Shown: positions 12,125-23,735 of the stretch, piece by piece | Numbering within the stretch: position 1 is the stretch's first letter | Layout of the letters: every line of letters begins with the position of its first letter | DNA from: Malus domestica | Lineage: Eukaryota > Streptophyta > Magnoliopsida > Rosales > Rosaceae | Assembly: GCF_042453785.1 (NCBI RefSeq) | Contig: NC_091675.1 | Location: forward strand, 47,812,501-47,876,500 | Direction of reading: 5' to 3' | DNA length: 64,000 bases | Translations under genes and position numbers: made by a program | Notes under the pieces: model-generated | What the model was told of the DNA's origin: nothing | The model's database searches: none | The model's input: the letters and a program-made list of their open reading frames with translations, nothing else

Positions 12125-13045
12125 TGTAGACATCGAAATTTCGGTGAAATAACTATCCACTAACGTATTAAAGTTTCGACGAACCAGGGCATATGTGGCA
12201 TGTGCCACGTGTCTCACAAATTGTACACATGGCACGTGACTCAACAAAATCGAACGAGTCATCAAGAGGACGCATGCCAGAAAGGGATTATTTGATGTTA
12301 ATATAAATTAAACAAATTAATTAATTTAAATGAATTGATTTATTTGAGGTCGCACTTGGTGCGATGGCAAGTGCCTTCGCCCATGAGCGGTAGGTCTCGG
12401 GTTCGAGACTTGGGAGCAGCCTCTCCATAAATGGGGGTAAGGCTAGCCGACATTCATCTATCCCAGACCCTGCGTAAAGCGGGAGCCTTGTGCACTGGGT
12501 ACGACGAAATGAAAAAAATGAATTGATTTATTTATTTTATATTTATTTAAATCAAATATTAATTGATGGAGTAAAGTCATAAATCACGAACTAACACACA
12601 AATCAAGTTCTGGTTCTTTCGTAGGCAAAACTTTGAGAGTCTATAAATAGAAGGCTCCAAGACAAAGAAAAGGGGTTCAAAAATCATTTCACGTCCAAAT
12701 GCTGAAGCTTTGAAATTTTAAAGTTCTCAAGCATCCGCATTCCTAAACACTATCAAAAGAATATAGAAAGCCCTTTACGTTCTTCACCAAAACTCTTAAA
12801 GAATCATCAACCACCACCACACCAGTTCTTCCCTCGCTACAAGCCAAATCCTTGAGGCAATCGTTCATCCAAGATCAAGTCATCACAACCCTTGGATTAA
12901 CAACCCCAGCATCACACATCTACACATTTCGGATATTGAATCAGAGGATCAAGTTGTAAAGAGATTGTAATCTAAATTACATTAATACAAATATTCTTTA
13001 TACGCGTGTTATCTTGTCATTTGTCGTAGGATTTTCGTGTTTACA
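12125..13045 (+). mobile_element. solo LTR with nested SINE
   Basis: The segment begins TGTAGACATCGAAATTTC and ends CGTGTTTACA, so it has the TG...CA ends of an LTR with short inverted termini (TGTAGACA/TGTTTACA). It is flanked by ATATA on both sides (12120-12124 and 13046-13050), a 5-bp target duplication. Inside are a TATA box (CTATAAATAG at 12641) and a downstream region typical of an R/U5. No internal gag-pol follows, so this is most simply a solo LTR left by LTR-LTR recombination. A SINE (12346-12515) interrupts it; without the SINE and its duplicated target the LTR would be about 733 bp. Confidence 0.75.
12346..12515 (+). mobile_element. tRNA-derived SINE (Au-like), copy 1
   Basis: It starts GAGGTCGCACTTGGTGCGAT and contains a pol III B-box-like GGTTCGAGACT and the tail sequence CACTGGGTACGAC. 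It is flanked by an 18-bp target duplication, AAATGAATTGATTTATTT, at 12328-12345 and 12516-12533. The same family occurs twice inside the PGI gene. Assignment to the Au family is from memory of its 5' half. Confidence 0.88.
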
Positions 13046-13050
13046 ATATA

Positions 13051-14427
13051 CTTTGTTGCAACTTGCAGGAATTGGTAGTCTGTTTCTTTGCATCAAAAGT
13101 AACATCACCTCCCATTAGTTTTTTTTAATATCGTAGTTTCTCCCAATATCTCATGTAATTGTTGAAAACGATTTACGATTGCTAATAGAATCATTATGCT
13201 TTCAATGCCGATTATATGTTTTTTTGCAAGAGACTTGGAGATACATAATTTATTCTTATTGTGCATGGGCAATAAAACCAATGCAGGGGGCTGGTGGAGC
13301 CGTCCTCACCACTACTTTGACCTTTCTTGCCTGTTTCTTACAGAAGATGAAGGAGAGTTGTTGAGAAGAAAACATGCAAGTGTCAGGCATGACCCAAAAT
13401 AAGCTTTATTCATATAATTGAACACATTGGCTACACACAACTCATATATGGTACAAATTGTAAAATAATAGGATCGAAACCTAATGTCGTGACTCGTCAG
13501 ACTGTTGATCACAACGTGGTGTGAAAGATATGAGTCGAGAAGTGAGAATATGTTGGAATAAATACATTCTTATACAGATAGTCTTGAGGAGTGACAACAA
13601 ACAACAAGTACTGTCGTTCTAACATTGATTTAAAAGAATGAACGAAATGAGAATCGTTAAGAGCTGCAAGTTGGTGTTATATAGCATAAATGAATATACG
13701 TTTTACATCAAAGTCTATGACAAGATATTCCAAATTAGGCGATCCCTTGAGCAACCCTGGCCACCAAGAACAGCAAACATAAAGACGCAGCTTCAGTTGG
13801 CTCAAATCAGCAAACGCATGCAGCTGACGAACCTTCATTAAAAACAAGAGTATTAATCAAAGAGAAACTCATGCACGCTTGGCCCAAATAGAAACCGGCT
13901 TCCTCTTGGCCCAATAGAAATCCCGTTTGTCCAACTGTCCAAATCCAAGGAGTTTTCATATGAGAATTGCTTTATATATGAGTTTCTTCTATTTATGCGT
14001 TCGAGTTCAAAATTATTCATTTTCTTGAATTTTATAATAATTTTGAATACTCTCCTCTCCTTAATAATAATTAACAAGATCAATTGACACGAATTGGAGT
14101 TTAGGATGACTAACCAAAAATAAGAACCAAACTTATAAAGATGTACTATCTACGTAGACCTATTTACTTCTTATACACTTTTTATGAATTTATGTTCTTT
14201 GATTTACATCAATTCATTTGATCCGAAAATTAAAAAAGTATATGAAAAGTAAAAATGACTTACATTTATAATTGCATAGCTGTTGGGATCACTCTGACCC
14301 AAAAACGAAAAAAAAATTGCGGTTGGGATCATGTTATCCCGGGTTAGAGCATCATGAAACGAATCCCAAACAGGCTGAATGATGACGCGCAACAAAACTA
14401 TAGATACCCACCAGCTGCTTCTCACAA
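13051..14427. other. intergenic upstream of CUTA, no other gene seen
   Basis: Short ORFs here do not resemble known proteins. The last few hundred bases should hold the CUTA promoter and 5' UTR, but I see no clear TATA box to anchor them. Confidence 0.5.
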
Positions 14428-16544
14428 ATGGCTTCTACACTCTTCTGCAGACCCAGAGCCCTTCGAACCATCTCCTCCTCCGCCACGTTACGACGCCGTC
14501 TTCCCCTGGTGGGAGCATTCTGCGTTGTCACCTTGGGCATCTCCAACCTCCTTCCCACTCTCCCCTTCTCCGCCTTCAGAACCGGCACTGCTCTCTCTCT
14601 CCCTTTTGCCCCTCTCTTGAGGTAAACACGGCCACCTTCTTCACCTTCGTTATCCGATTCCAAAAGGGGTTTTGTGTAATTTCATTGTTTACTGTGCTGT
14701 GGGTTTGTAGATCAAGGTTTGGCAGCCAATCAGCAGCCGTTCATTCTGTGAGGATGGAAGGGAGTAGCAGTGCCACTGTTCCAAGTATTGTTGTTTATGT
14801 GACTGTGCCCAGCAGAGAAGTAGGTTGGTATTTTATTGATAGAATGATTGATGGGTTTTCTTCGTTTAGCATTTTTTGATTTGGGTTTGTTTTCTTTTTC
14901 GAAAAGTTGTACGATTTTTCATCATTGGGTGCTTGATAATTGAGAAACAAGATGAACGTATGCTTGAATTTTTGTGTGAAATGATGATGAGTTAAATGTA
15001 ATGTGCATGGTAACTTGGTTTAAGGGTTGGAAGACTGTAGCTGAAACTACATTATGTATTCGATCTTTTATGACATACTATCTTTCTGCAGGAAAGAAGT
15101 TGGCTGAAAGCTTAGTCAGAGAACAACTTGCAGCCTGTGTTAACCTAGTGCCAGGTACATTACTTCATATTAATCCTTACATTATGCTTGGATATTGTTT
15201 TGTCTACTGCTTTTGCTGTCGACCAATTGAAGTCATCCGTATATATTCCAAAGAGCATGGGCTGTCAAGTTTACATTTGCTTGTTCTGACTGAACTCTTT
15301 TCTGGGAAAGCAAAATAATAACGGAAAGACTGAACACAAATTTTACAAGTTGATGCTTGAGTGTTTTTTATAAGCCTGAATGATCGTAATTTTCGGGTTA
15401 ACGCCAACCATCTGACTTGGAGTTACCCCCAAGTTTTGGATCAGTTTGCAGCCTGTCAACAGAATAGAATAATTCAGCAGATAAGATTATTTGTCCCTTT
15501 GTAATGGAATTACATTAGTAAGAATATAGGCCAAACATCTTTTTTCTTGTACCATCTGCTAAAACATGGTTGTGGAATTTAGTTCGTACTGAGAGTTTAT
15601 CAGCCCCCTTCCCCACCCACTTTTTTCTTCTCTTATATGTTTTTCTGTTACTGCTGATCAAGATTACAATGTGTGTTGGTTAATCGCTTGGTATAGGAAG
15701 AACATTGATGTTTGTTGGGATTTCCCAAGCTCTGTACTTCTTAACATGCATGCTATCACTTGAACTGTTAATTTGGGTCTTTTAAAATAAATTTCTCATG
15801 TCGTCCCGTCTATTGATATTGCATTTTAATCTAGAATTGACAACCGAACTTAAGAATTTCCTCATTAACATTCTTGCATACTACTTGCATCAAGCCTTCA
15901 AGGTTGTATTTCTTGTCTGATTCATGTTGAATATTGTGAATGCAGGCATTGAGTCCGTCTATCAGTGGAAAGGAGAGGTACCGATCACATTTCCCAAGAT
16001 AGCATGGATCATCGCATGATCATAGAGAAGGGTGCAGAGATACCCTTAATAACCCTTCCACTTTGTTTCATTGAAAATTGTATATTTTCACAAGTAAGCA
16101 CGAGATCTGCAAAATATATGTGTTTTTATTTCACCCTTTCTTATTGGTGGATAGGTCCAGACAGATTCTGAAGAACTTCTCATAATCAAGACAAGGCAAT
16201 CCCTTTTTGAAGGTCTGACAGCGCATGTCAAGGCAAACCATCCATACGAGTAAGCCCAAAGATTTTACTGAATAAATTTCATATAATTTCGTTGCAAGCT
16301 GAAAGTTCCAAATAAATAGAAGATTGTGGCAGCCACAAAAATACTCTACGTAACTGATTGACAAGATCATATGCCTAACCCCTCTCCAAGGATTACTGCC
16401 GCAAATTCCACCTAATACTCTACCAGGACTGACTTCTCTTTTCTTGTTTTCACTTTTATCAGTGTTCCAGAAGTTATCGCCTTACCCATCAACGCAGGCA
16501 GTCTCCCGTACTTAGAATGGATCAAAAACAGCACAAGGGACTGA
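14428..16544 (+). CDS. CUTA: CutA divalent-cation tolerance protein, plastid type
   Basis: Six exons: 14428-14621, 14711-14823, 15092-15154, 15946-15977, 16155-16249 and 16463-16544. All introns are GT-AG, and the joined coding length of 579 nt gives 192 residues. The first ~85 residues form a basic, Ser-rich targeting region with a hydrophobic stretch, as expected for a plastid-targeted plant CutA. The conserved CutA1 domain follows: IVVYVTVPSREVGKKLAE, LAACVNLVPGIESVYQWKG, SEELLIIKTR, NHPYDVPEVIALPI, and the C-terminal YLEWIKNSTRD. CutA proteins form compact trimers of ferredoxin-like fold; the plant protein binds copper in vitro, but its physiological role is uncertain. The start is the first ATG giving the long transit region. 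The gene looks intact and is tail-to-tail with the J-domain gene. Confidence 0.95.
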
Positions 16545-17749
16545 CTCAAAGCACGTTCGAGTGTTTGAAGTGGGCAAGCAGATGTTTCTATTGTGTTTGA
16601 TTATGTGCAGGTATGTGTGCAAGCATCCCAAATAAAACAAGCTGTATATCAGCTTCCTGGTGTTACAGTTGTAATCGAGAATCACCATCGCTGCCGGGTT
16701 TCCTGTTGGTCAGTTTCTAAGATAATATGTGGACTTTATAGTTAAATAACTTAAGTTTACCTCTACATGGCATTGTGTTTTTCCTCTTGGTTTTTCTTGG
16801 TGTCCATTTCTTCCAGCATGCAATTCTCAAGGTGTTCTGATGTGAGTAAAATATTCCACTATCATGTTTAGCTTTGGAAACAAGAGTCGAGCGGCCTGAT
16901 CCAAGTCAAAAGGTTTTAGAGATCGATTTTTGAGATGGGGGTACGATGCATGTTTTGTGACATGGAATTGGTGACTGATAAAAGGGAGTGAAAATGAAAA
17001 CGAAACCTGAAATTGTTTTTAGAGAAATTTTTCAAAACTGTTTTTTTTTTTGGTCCAAAAACGGTTTTCATCTTTGTGAAAACCAAAAATTGAAAGCAAT
17101 TACCAACTTACCAAACAAAATCTTTGTGAAAACTTAAAACGAAATGGTTATCAAATCATCCTCTTAAAAGTCTGTCTTCGTTCAAGTTTGGTAACTGTTT
17201 TGAAAAGAAAAAAAATTGATTACTTAGAGCATCCTCTTTAGTAAAAAAAAATTGGCTAACAGTTAATTTTGTTAAAAAAAAAAAAAACAATTTTGTCGTA
17301 CCTAAATTGCAACAATTAGTGAACTATAGCAATTTAAACTAGGACAATTATAACTACTTTTTTTTTTTTTTTTTTTTTTTTTTAAGGGACAATTGGTGAC
17401 AAACCACATGGGTTAGGAAGACTCACAAAGACATTTCAGTCTTTCCTTTACCACAAGTTTGGCTTTCATACCAACAACGGATTTTGGACTCGAAACCTCT
17501 AGTTTTTAGTTTTAAGGAAGCTTTGTAATCCGTCCTTTACTACTGGGTTACCAGCTAATGGTTACAATTATAACTACTTGAATTATAGCGAAGTTTCGGC
17601 CCATATTTCTTAATCCATGTAACGCGGTATCAAAGTATCCGATGATCTAACAAAGTATCCGATTAATCCAATGAAAATAATTTTTTTTCTAACATGTCAT
17701 CCTTGATTATCTCATCCATAATCCAAATTCAGATCTAACAAAGCATCTG

Positions 17750-17970
17750 ATGAATGGTTTCTGTAAAGAGAAGAGAGAGGAGGAGGCCAAGGAAAATTTC
17801 CATGAAAACGACGAGTTTCAGCATAAAGTCCGATACAGTTGGTTACAACTTACACTGCTTTGGTTAATTGCTGCTGAGTCTGTAGAGTTGCTCAAGGAGA
17901 TGAAAGAGAGAGGGTGCAAAGCTGATACCGCGACTTTCAACGCGATACTTGGAGGGTTGTGCGGAGAAGG
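17750..17970 (+). pseudogene. pentatricopeptide-repeat (PPR) gene fragment
   Basis: One frame reads MNGFCKEKREEEAKE and, after a degraded stretch, SVELLKEMKERGCKADTATF and NAILGGLCGEG, which matches the PPR motif pattern (LLxEMxxRGxxxDxxTFNxLIxGLCxxG). Only about one and a half repeats remain, without a start region or organelle-targeting peptide, and no further repeats follow. It is probably a scrap of a PPR gene moved here by duplication. Confidence 0.55.
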
Positions 17971-18489
17971 TACAACTTGCCTAAAAAACTGGCTTGTAAC
18001 AAAAAGATGCAAACTGCCCAAGACATGTTATTTTCGTTGTGGGACTGTTGGATTGTAACATTCCATCACACTACAATCATTCAACTGACTTCATAATGTG
18101 CACACACATAATATTAATCCACTTCCAACCTATAGGTTTGCCCCTTTCACGAAGATTAGAGGAGATTCTCTCTTGTAATCAATGCATAGTCTCAGTGGCG
18201 TCACTCGTCCATTAAATGTTTGCCACATGTTTAAAAATTACACAGACTATCTTTTTGAAAAGAAAAATTACACAGACTATCCAATAGATGTTTGTCATGT
18301 GACGTTAGTGGTTACATGAGATTATCTTTTGAAGACTAGGCCTAATTAAGTGGTATAATCAGACTTTAATATCAAATATTAAGAAATTATTAAGAACCTG
18401 ACGCTAAAAACCAGCTTATAAGGAAAGAGCACCACTATCTTATAATTAAAAACTTGTCACTAAAAAATCGGAAAATTTGAAAATATAGC

Positions 18490-18985
18490 CATTCTGAAGA
18501 GCACTTGTTGAAATATAGCCTAGTTTTTCCAATGCTTATAAAACTAACCAAAATTGCTTAATTACCCCTAGACTAAAACTCCCTCTCTTCCCCCCAATAT
18601 TGTGATTTTTTTTTTACTCTGTACCTCATCTCTATTGTTGAACCACCAGGGTTCAGGCACCACCACAATACTCTGTTAGCTCTACTCAAAAGCAATTAAA
18701 CCAAGAGATCAGCACATCACCGAGCTCCAATTTTTGCTTACCACAAAACCTGCAATTAAGGGCCTTCACCGTACGACGAGTTTCATGATTGCTACCCGAG
18801 CTGTAATAGTCATTGAGCGATGTGTGAGTGTCTGGGAGAGGAATTCGAGACCTCGAGTAGAAAAATTCAATAATTGAAATGGAGATGAGAAGTTTAGAGA
18901 GGAGAAACACATAAGGAGAAGAGAGTTTTCGTCTAACGGCAATTTAGTCTTTTGAACATCAATTTTGGTTAGTTTTCCCCTAAAC
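18490..18985. repeat. inverted-repeat (MITE-like) element
   Basis: AAACTAACCAAAATTGC near 18540 faces CAATTTTGGTTAGTTTT near 18960, and CTAAAACTCCCTCTCTT faces AAGAGAGTTTTCG. The arms enclose about 350 bp of non-coding DNA. The outer flanks repeat CCAGCTTA(T/C)AAGGAAAGAG in direct orientation (18411 and 18988), which suggests insertion into, or duplication of, another repeat. Exact ends are uncertain. Confidence 0.45.
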
Positions 18986-19548
18986 CCCAGCTTACAAGGA
19001 AAGAGTGCCCAAGATGTCATAAACCACGCCAAGACATGCTATTTTTTCAACATGGGGCAATTGGATCCTAACATTCCCACACGTTTTAAAGGCCGCACAA
19101 GCATGAGTTGGAACGACCGTCCAAGCACGGCATGCACCAAAAAACTAGATCCCTCAGATTTCCAATGAAATGGGAACAACAGATTAAAAAGCAAGACCAT
19201 AAGTTCCATGTGCTCTCAAATGTCACCAACGTACGTTTTTCAGTACCCAAAACAAACAAAAAAAGGTTCGTCTCGGGTTCGACCACCGAACAATTCCATA
19301 ATTAGTGGATAAGCATTGAGGGCAACAAGAAGATTATACAAACACAACCCTACAAGAATGAGGTAACATGTTGTTTCTCTATTTTATACACGAGCACATG
19401 ATAGTAGTAACCTCAAAATACAACCAAAGCCACAGGTCCTTGTTTTCCCCAAATATGCCGCTTGCAGTGTCGGGCAAATATGCGCCATGCACGTTGTAAA
19501 GCTTTTCCCGGCTATAACGAAAAGGGTTCCTGTGCAGGTTGTTTTGTA

Positions 19549-21854
19549 TTACCAAATTGAAGTCCTTATCCCGAGGCCATTGCACGTCAATATAAGACCT
19601 TTGTAGCGGTTTAGGTACTCCTGTGGTCAACAAACAGTAAGTTAGAAGGAAGAAAACCACAGAAGGAAATGTAGATGCTGGAAAAGAAACATATCTGATG
19701 GTACAGAAAGAGGGAATTCTTACACTTATATTATAGTCGTAGACGTAAAGCATCCCTTTTTTGTCATATTCTATTCTCTTCGCTGGATCACTCAAAACTG
19801 TTCAATAAAATCAAAACTCTTGGTCAGATCCAAATCATTTGCTAGACATTTCATTAGAGTTATATTATGAGTCCTCCAAGAAGCAAGAACCCATTTGTGG
19901 AACTACCAAAAACGAAAAATAAATTGTACATAGAAGCCAAGTGACATCTGAGTTCTCTTGGGGAATGTACCAAGGAGAAATAGATATATACATGTACAAG
20001 GAAAATTAAAAGGCATGAAGGCCTCACTCGGCTAAAATAAGTTTAATGTAAATCAGTTGAGTTACAATATTCTTCTTCTGACTTTATATATTGTTCAGTG
20101 TAGCATATCCAATCATCAAGCAGCATAGTCTAGATGTTACCTTTGGGAAGCATGCCTTCCGAAGGTTAACGGTTAACACACATATGGCTAACGGGAAACT
20201 CATATCTAGATAGTATTTCCCAGATACCTTTTCGTCAAGTTGGAAAACTTAATGGATGAACTACACTGAAGAACAAGCTGGCAAATCCGTTTTTGCAAAA
20301 ATTTGCTTCCCCGCTGTATTTTTTTTGCAAGCCTTTCCAGTAATTCCCCATATTGTCCATGTTTCGTTTGATGTTTTGTCATCCAGAGGTCATTTCTAAT
20401 TATACAGTAATCTAAGGAGCCAGTAATTTCAGTACCGAATACCAACTTCACACTCCTTCAGCTTTCTAAAAACTCCAGATTATACTCGTATATTTGGTAA
20501 TAAAACAATCATGCATCAAGCGGACATCTATTGGACTATTATCACTGTAGGGCTCAAAAACTACTTTCATACAGCCTCTGTCATAATACGTTTGGTGAGC
20601 CATGGAAAATTGATGAAACACAGATGGATTCGATTAAATTACTAATAGATGTTGGTTTGAATCAACTACAGCATGAACCAGATAAGCCACAAGTCTACAC
20701 CTCTAAATTAAATTGTCATATGAAATGCTTGCTGCAAGTGCCATGGCCAACCTTCCTCGAAATCTCATCTGGCCATAAAGGGCAACCCCAGTCCCCAGGT
20801 TCCCAAATAACAGCTGATTCATTAAACCCTACACGAAAAGTCGAAAGTCATCTGGACACACCAGAGACTAATCAAAGTAGCTACGAGTATGATGAGAAAA
20901 TGATTGAAACACCTGCTAAAAATGGTGGTGTGACTCAGGGAAACTGGTGACACCTAATTTTACAACAGAGTTCTCTAAGAATGGACAAGTAACAACTACC
21001 TAAATGGTCGACTGTTAGGTAGTTGCAACAATCCACCAAACAAGAGATGTTTACACTCAACAACCCTCTTCACTAACATACAGTTCCGTAAAAAAAACTT
21101 AACACCGCCCCAGACTTCCTAGCCCAAAATTTAAACCCCACATCACCGTATCTGATAACAAAGTCTCTGATTACTCCGAAATCAAAACTAATGTGTCAAT
21201 GTGCACATATGGTCCTAAATTAGCACACAAATTACTCCACTCAAGTAGTATGTTCTAGCTCAAATTTTGCAGCAAACCCATTATTTCCGAGAATCCGAAA
21301 ACTCTAAGCAACCGTCGCTAGCTCAAAAGTACGGCAAAATGCAAAACGGCAAGAATGTAAAATTGACCTTGGTAAGCTTCGTTTATCTCTTGGAACCTGG
21401 AGGTGGCACTGTCCTGGTCCTTGTGCTTATCCGGATGCCATTTCTGCACCCACAAACCACAAAGACGCAAACTTTAAAGCATTTCAATCAGCAAAAAAAG
21501 GAACCCAAGTAATAAAAAACAAAAAAAATAGTGTAAAATAATCGAAAATACAAACCAATGCGAGGCGGATGTAGTTAGAGCGAATGGCGTCATCATTGGC
21601 ATCATAATCCACTTCCAATATCTTGTAGTAGTCCTACATACAGCAACACCCACGTAATTAACTAAATTACCAGCTCAAAATATCGAAAACAAATTATTAA
21701 GAAAACCCTAATTGTGCTGGGGAAAGAAGAAGACCTTGGGTTTGGAGAGGTCGGAGAAGAAATCGAAATTGAGGTGAGAATCCTGGTCGGATTGTTGTTG
21801 TTGTTGTTGGTCGGCGTCGGAGAAAATGGTGTCGTCCCACTCGTCCCACATCAT
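19549..21854 (-). CDS. small J-domain (DnaJ-like) co-chaperone
   Basis: Five exons on the minus strand: 21735-21854, 21556-21633, 21368-21443, 19724-19797 and 19549-19620. Joined length is 420 nt, giving 139 residues. The N-terminus is acidic ([16 protein letters not shown]) with a short Gln run. The J domain runs from [17 protein letters not shown] through the diagnostic HPD ([11 protein letters not shown]) to [18 protein letters not shown] short conserved tail follows, [17 protein letters not shown]. The HPD motif means it should stimulate an Hsp70 ATPase; there is no Gly/Phe or zinc-finger region, so this is a type III (class C) J protein. Intron 3 is about 1.57 kb. A CT-rich microsatellite lies just upstream of the start codon. 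The order and tail sequence resemble the Arabidopsis protein encoded next to CUTA. Confidence 0.92.
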
Positions 21855-21875
21855 GCTGGTGTTGTCGATGCCTCG

Positions 21876-21877
<2 letters not shown>

Positions 21878-21915
<38 letters not shown>
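21878..21915. repeat. (GA)n microsatellite in the 5' leader of the J-domain gene
   Basis: About 19 GA units on the plus strand, hence (CT)n in the minus-strand transcript, starting 24 bp upstream of the ATG at 21854. Pyrimidine repeats in 5' UTRs are common in plants and vary in length between cultivars. Confidence 0.9.
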
Positions 21916-21919
<4 letters not shown>

Positions 21920-22131
21920 AGCTGAGTTTTCGGGAGAAGGGAGAAATGGGGGAGAATAATGGTGTGAATTTAATTTGTGTGATGAATCTGAGGTGGTCCA
22001 GCTACTGCTTTTCCTCTCTCTCTGTTTATGGCGACAAGAGGCTGCGTGAATTGGTAAAAATGTATATCTTTTATCCGTTTATGTAACCTCCTTGCTTCAC
22101 TTCCTTCTTTTATTTGAGTTGCGGTCGCTCA

Positions 22132-22252
22132 CCGTTTGATTTTAATTTAACTGTAAATTCTAATTTAATAGTTAAGACGAAGTATAATTTTCCGTTTGAT
22201 TTTAATTTAACAGTAAATTCTAATTTAATAGTTCAGAGGAAAGTATAATTTT
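22132..22252. repeat. 60-bp tandem duplication, two copies
   Basis: CCGTTTGATTTTAATTTAAC begins both units (22132 and 22192). They differ by a few substitutions (CTGTAAATT/CAGTAAATT, TTAAGACG/TTCAGAGG), so this duplication is older than the one at 1067. Confidence 0.88.
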
Positions 22253-22782
22253 TTGAACTCTCTGGTCATAGGGAACAAGTGTGTTATTTTTCCTTCATTT
22301 TATTATTTTTATTTTTATAACAAAAACTAATAAAAAATTGTGAATAATGCGGCATTACTATTGACCAAACACAAAAAGGAGAATGGAGCTACAAATACTG
22401 GGATCCTTACTTTGACTTTATTTGAAGAAAAAAAAAATGTTGAACACTATTGTGGGTGTTAAATATCGAATTGAAAGATAATTTGATTGATTTTGTTGTT
22501 GGGTTGTGGATTGATAAGTAGACCTATATTTTCTGAACCAGGAAAAGCTAAGTGTGGATTTTTCGGTAACTGATGGAGAAATATCTTTGAACTAGTTTGT
22601 CCATGTTTCTTGTCAAAACTTGAACCAGAAATATTTGGAGGAAAATAAAACTCATTCCACAAAGATGAAAAAGAAAATATCTATTTTTATTTTAAATTAG
22701 GCAAGATTTTATTTAAGCTTTGAGGAATACCACCAACGAGAGAGTAACACAAAATTTCTTATATTCCTCTAGAATAAGACAT

Positions 22783-23336
22783 GTATTCAATTGGGATTTT
22801 TTTGTTCAAGGATTTCAATGCTTTATACACATTCAGGGACTATTATATCAAAATTTTAAAAGTGACGTATTCAATTGATTTTTAAGAGAGTTTATAAAAA
22901 TTTACAAAATCCAAGTTTATTCAATTAGAATTTTAAAATAACTCGCAAAATTTAGATGTATTAAAAGAGCCTATAAATTAGGAATTAGAATTTTAAGAGA
23001 GTTTATAAGTTAGGAATTGATTTCTAGAACTATTATTAGCATTCATAAAAATTTCATTATACACTCATACGTGTATTTTTTTTGTTCTAGATATAAAAAA
23101 TTTGGAGTGCAAAATGAAAATTTTGGAATACCAACGATAATTTCCTAGTTTTTTTTTTTATGATTTAAAAAACTAAAGGATTTCGATAGAATTGGTAGTG
23201 TATTTAAGCATCACAACTCACCTCTTCCTCTGATATTTTGAAAGATTTACTTAAATTTGTGCATGGAATCTCAATATATCAATTAAAATCCATCAAACTT
23301 TGAAATTCCTCAAAATCTCAATTGATTATACTCTCA
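22783..23336. repeat. AT-rich MITE-like element
   Basis: ATTCAATTGGGATTTTTTTG at the left faces AAAATCTCAATTGATTATA at the right (reverse-complement relation), and each is followed inward by a matching TTTCAA/TTGAAA segment. The interior repeats TTTTAAGAGAGTTTATAA-type wording twice. No coding capacity and no clear target duplication. Confidence 0.45.
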
Positions 23337-23735
23337 AAACCCATCATAGGCAAATTATGACGCAACTATGCAGTCTTGAGATCAGGGGCGTGATAAAGAT
23401 GCTCTGCAGTCTCAAGTCAAAAACTTTTAAGATGGAAGTTTAATTCTACTAAGACAAGGAAATTTCCATTCTATAAGTCTTTCTACCTTGAAGAACACCT
23501 TTTGTTTTATAAAGGTAATCACCCAAAGTAAGGGTCTTCATTGCTTGCTCTTTGAGTTTTGAATTGAGTTTTGGTTCACCATTTATGAGGTTTTAAATTT
23601 CATGGGAAACAATTTTTAATTTTTCATGTTAATCTGTGTTTCTTTCAATCGCATTTTAAATGTACGTGTTACTCAAATACTCCTCTTTCAGACAAAATTT
23701 TCCTTCAATTAGAGACTTATTAGAGCCTTCCTATA

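Larger units (their letters stand above)
16545..19548. other. intergenic between CUTA and the J-domain gene
   Basis: It holds the CUTA 3' UTR (possibly with an intron around 16610), a poly-T run at 17358-17383, a PPR scrap (17750-17970) and a foldback repeat (18490-18985). Two related ~50-bp segments with CCAAGACATG and GGATTGTAACATTCC-type wording occur near 18017 and 19029, so fragments of one dispersed repeat lie here. Confidence 0.5.

Noticed and set aside
12346..12515. Possible tRNA gene (B-box-like GGTTCGAGACT)
   Set aside because: Only the promoter-like half resembles tRNA; the three near-identical copies with long target duplications show that it is a SINE.
14354..14663. Other long frames over the CUTA first exon, both strands
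   Set aside because: The frame from 14428 splices in phase into the CutA domain; the others do not.
20206..20950. Frames inside the long intron of the J-domain gene
   Set aside because: No recognisable protein; the flanking exons splice across them in frame.
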